The translations under genes were made by a program, and so were the position numbers. Positions 63,196 to 64,000 of a stretch of 64,000 bases of DNA are shown here, one piece after another. The number at the start of each line of letters is the position of its first letter. The stretch's first letter is position 1. The stretch is from assembly GCA_029959085.1 (NCBI GenBank), contig JARWIR010000002.1, forward strand, positions 60,318,154 through 60,382,153. Direction: 5' to 3'. The notes under the pieces are model-generated. The model ran no database searches and was not told the DNA's origin. It saw only the letters and a list, made by a program, of their open reading frames with translations. The DNA comes from Nemophila menziesii. Taxonomy: Eukaryota; Streptophyta; Magnoliopsida; Boraginales; Hydrophyllaceae.

Positions 63196-64000
63196 TTTTC
63201 ATTTTAGATATACAAAATTCGTTATGTTAAATTAATCTTTGATTCACTAAATAATTCAAATTTAATCAGGGTCTAAATAAGTAGTTGTAATTTTTTTGAT
63301 TACTCTGACATTTTCTATGTGCCTTTATCGTTATTTTATATCCCCAAATACTTACAATACATATGTGGTTTAGATGGGCTATTCAAGCTCATGAATAAAC
63401 TTGGGTAGATGATAGATCATTTTTCCGATTACAATATGACGCATTGAAATCTACTGTGGCAGACCTTATATACGAGAGATGCAATACATATAAGTAGTTC
63501 AAGAAGTCAGATAGAGTACTAAACTCAGTAATAGAATATTTTTCAACCGAATCTGGAGCCTTTAAAATTAGAGGTAAGAAGTTTGGATCACCCTAACAGA
63601 GATCAAAATAATGTTAGGCATACAATTCGGTTCTGAATACATACTGAAGGAGCTTTTGAAACAATGTAGCAAGTGAAGTACGTGTTAAATGAGGAAACTT
63701 GGTGATGTTAGTCCTATAAATAATATAATCGTTTTTACAAGAATCAAGAGGATAATTCGTAAAGAATAATTTATCTTGGAAGACGGAGAGAATTTTATGA
63801 AACTAGTGTCAATACTGACACACAATACTATATGCTTTACAAAATGTCATTATAGAATAAAGCACTAGTATGCGGTTATATGGGAGAACTTGGATGAGTT
63901 GCAATCATATGCTTCAGTAAGTATCTTATAACCATCATAGATAATACTAATAGTTTGAAAGTGCTTTCAATAAGCCCTAGTTTTTTAGCACGTGAATTGG
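63196..64000. other. Unrecognised block (U8, cut)
   Basis: Co-linear with 20791 onward of U4 until the window ends. Small private changes only; no gene seen. Confidence 0.4.

Larger units (their letters stand above)
57253..64000 (+). repeat. Tandem macro-repeat unit U8 (partial, cut by window end)
   Basis: Long-form unit truncated by the window. It is the most diverged copy, with a private 29-bp insertion (58558-58586), a 316-bp deletion in the F-box/LRR gene (about 60428), a lost start codon in the hydrophobic ORF and many point changes. Gene-less stretches in its first part are about 57357-58225 and 58418-58963. Confidence 0.95.

Noticed and set aside
1..64000. CRISPR array or prokaryotic phage-like repeat
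   Set aside because: Repeat units are kilobases long, plant gene fragments and splice signals are present, and there are no short regularly spaced repeats with unique spacers.
1..64000. LTR retrotransposon array
   Set aside because: No LTR ends, primer-binding site, polypurine tract, gag or integrase signals are seen; the repeats are explained by duplication of one composite genomic segment.

Overview
The window looks like AT-rich nuclear DNA of a flowering plant, probably Brassicaceae or a close relative. Three fragments point there: a PLS-class pentatricopeptide-repeat (PPR) protein close to YS1/At3g22690, an F-box/LRR protein of the SKIP19/FBL23 kind, and a plant LINE-type RNase H. I see no intact protein gene of normal size, no tRNA or rRNA and no CRISPR array. 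The species assignment is inference.

The whole 64 kb is one head-to-tail array of a very long repeat unit, running off the right end and probably the left. With the phase fixed at the window start, the units are: U1 1-4847, U2 4848-9690, U3 9691-14527 (short form, about 4.84 kb); U4 14528-26412, U5 26413-39471, U6 39472-51349 (long form, 11.9-13.1 kb); U7 51350-57252 (a different shortened form, 5.9 kb); U8 57253 to the window end (cut). The short form is the long form minus one 7,053-bp segment, lost at a 3-bp microhomology and shared by U1-U3. U7 lost about 6.0 kb at an unrelated place.

A full long unit reads, left to right: an exon-like remnant ending in a GTGAGT donor; about 1.5 kb with only an unrecognised conserved ORF; a broken PPR gene (+); the LRR exon, intron region and promoter of a broken F-box/LRR gene (-); a divergent second promoter (+) followed by a 31-residue hydrophobic ORF; about 0.9 kb full of ACTCAGTAAT-like motifs; about 2.1 kb unrecognised; one or two cassettes of 1.1-1.25 kb bounded by inverted ends in (TA)n tracts; a cluster of repeated exon-like modules (-); and a broken RNase H domain (+). 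Short units keep only the first three parts and the last two.

Substitutions form a ladder along the array: U1-U4 are nearly alike, U5 is the next closest, then U6, U7 and U8. The left side therefore looks youngest. Nested duplications, a hybrid cassette in U5 and several microhomology deletions show that the locus evolves by unequal exchange and end-joining. The most interesting material is this rearrangement record, the (TA)n-bounded cassette, the serial exon-like modules, and the divergent promoter with its short hydrophobic ORF. I found no clear novel functional system.
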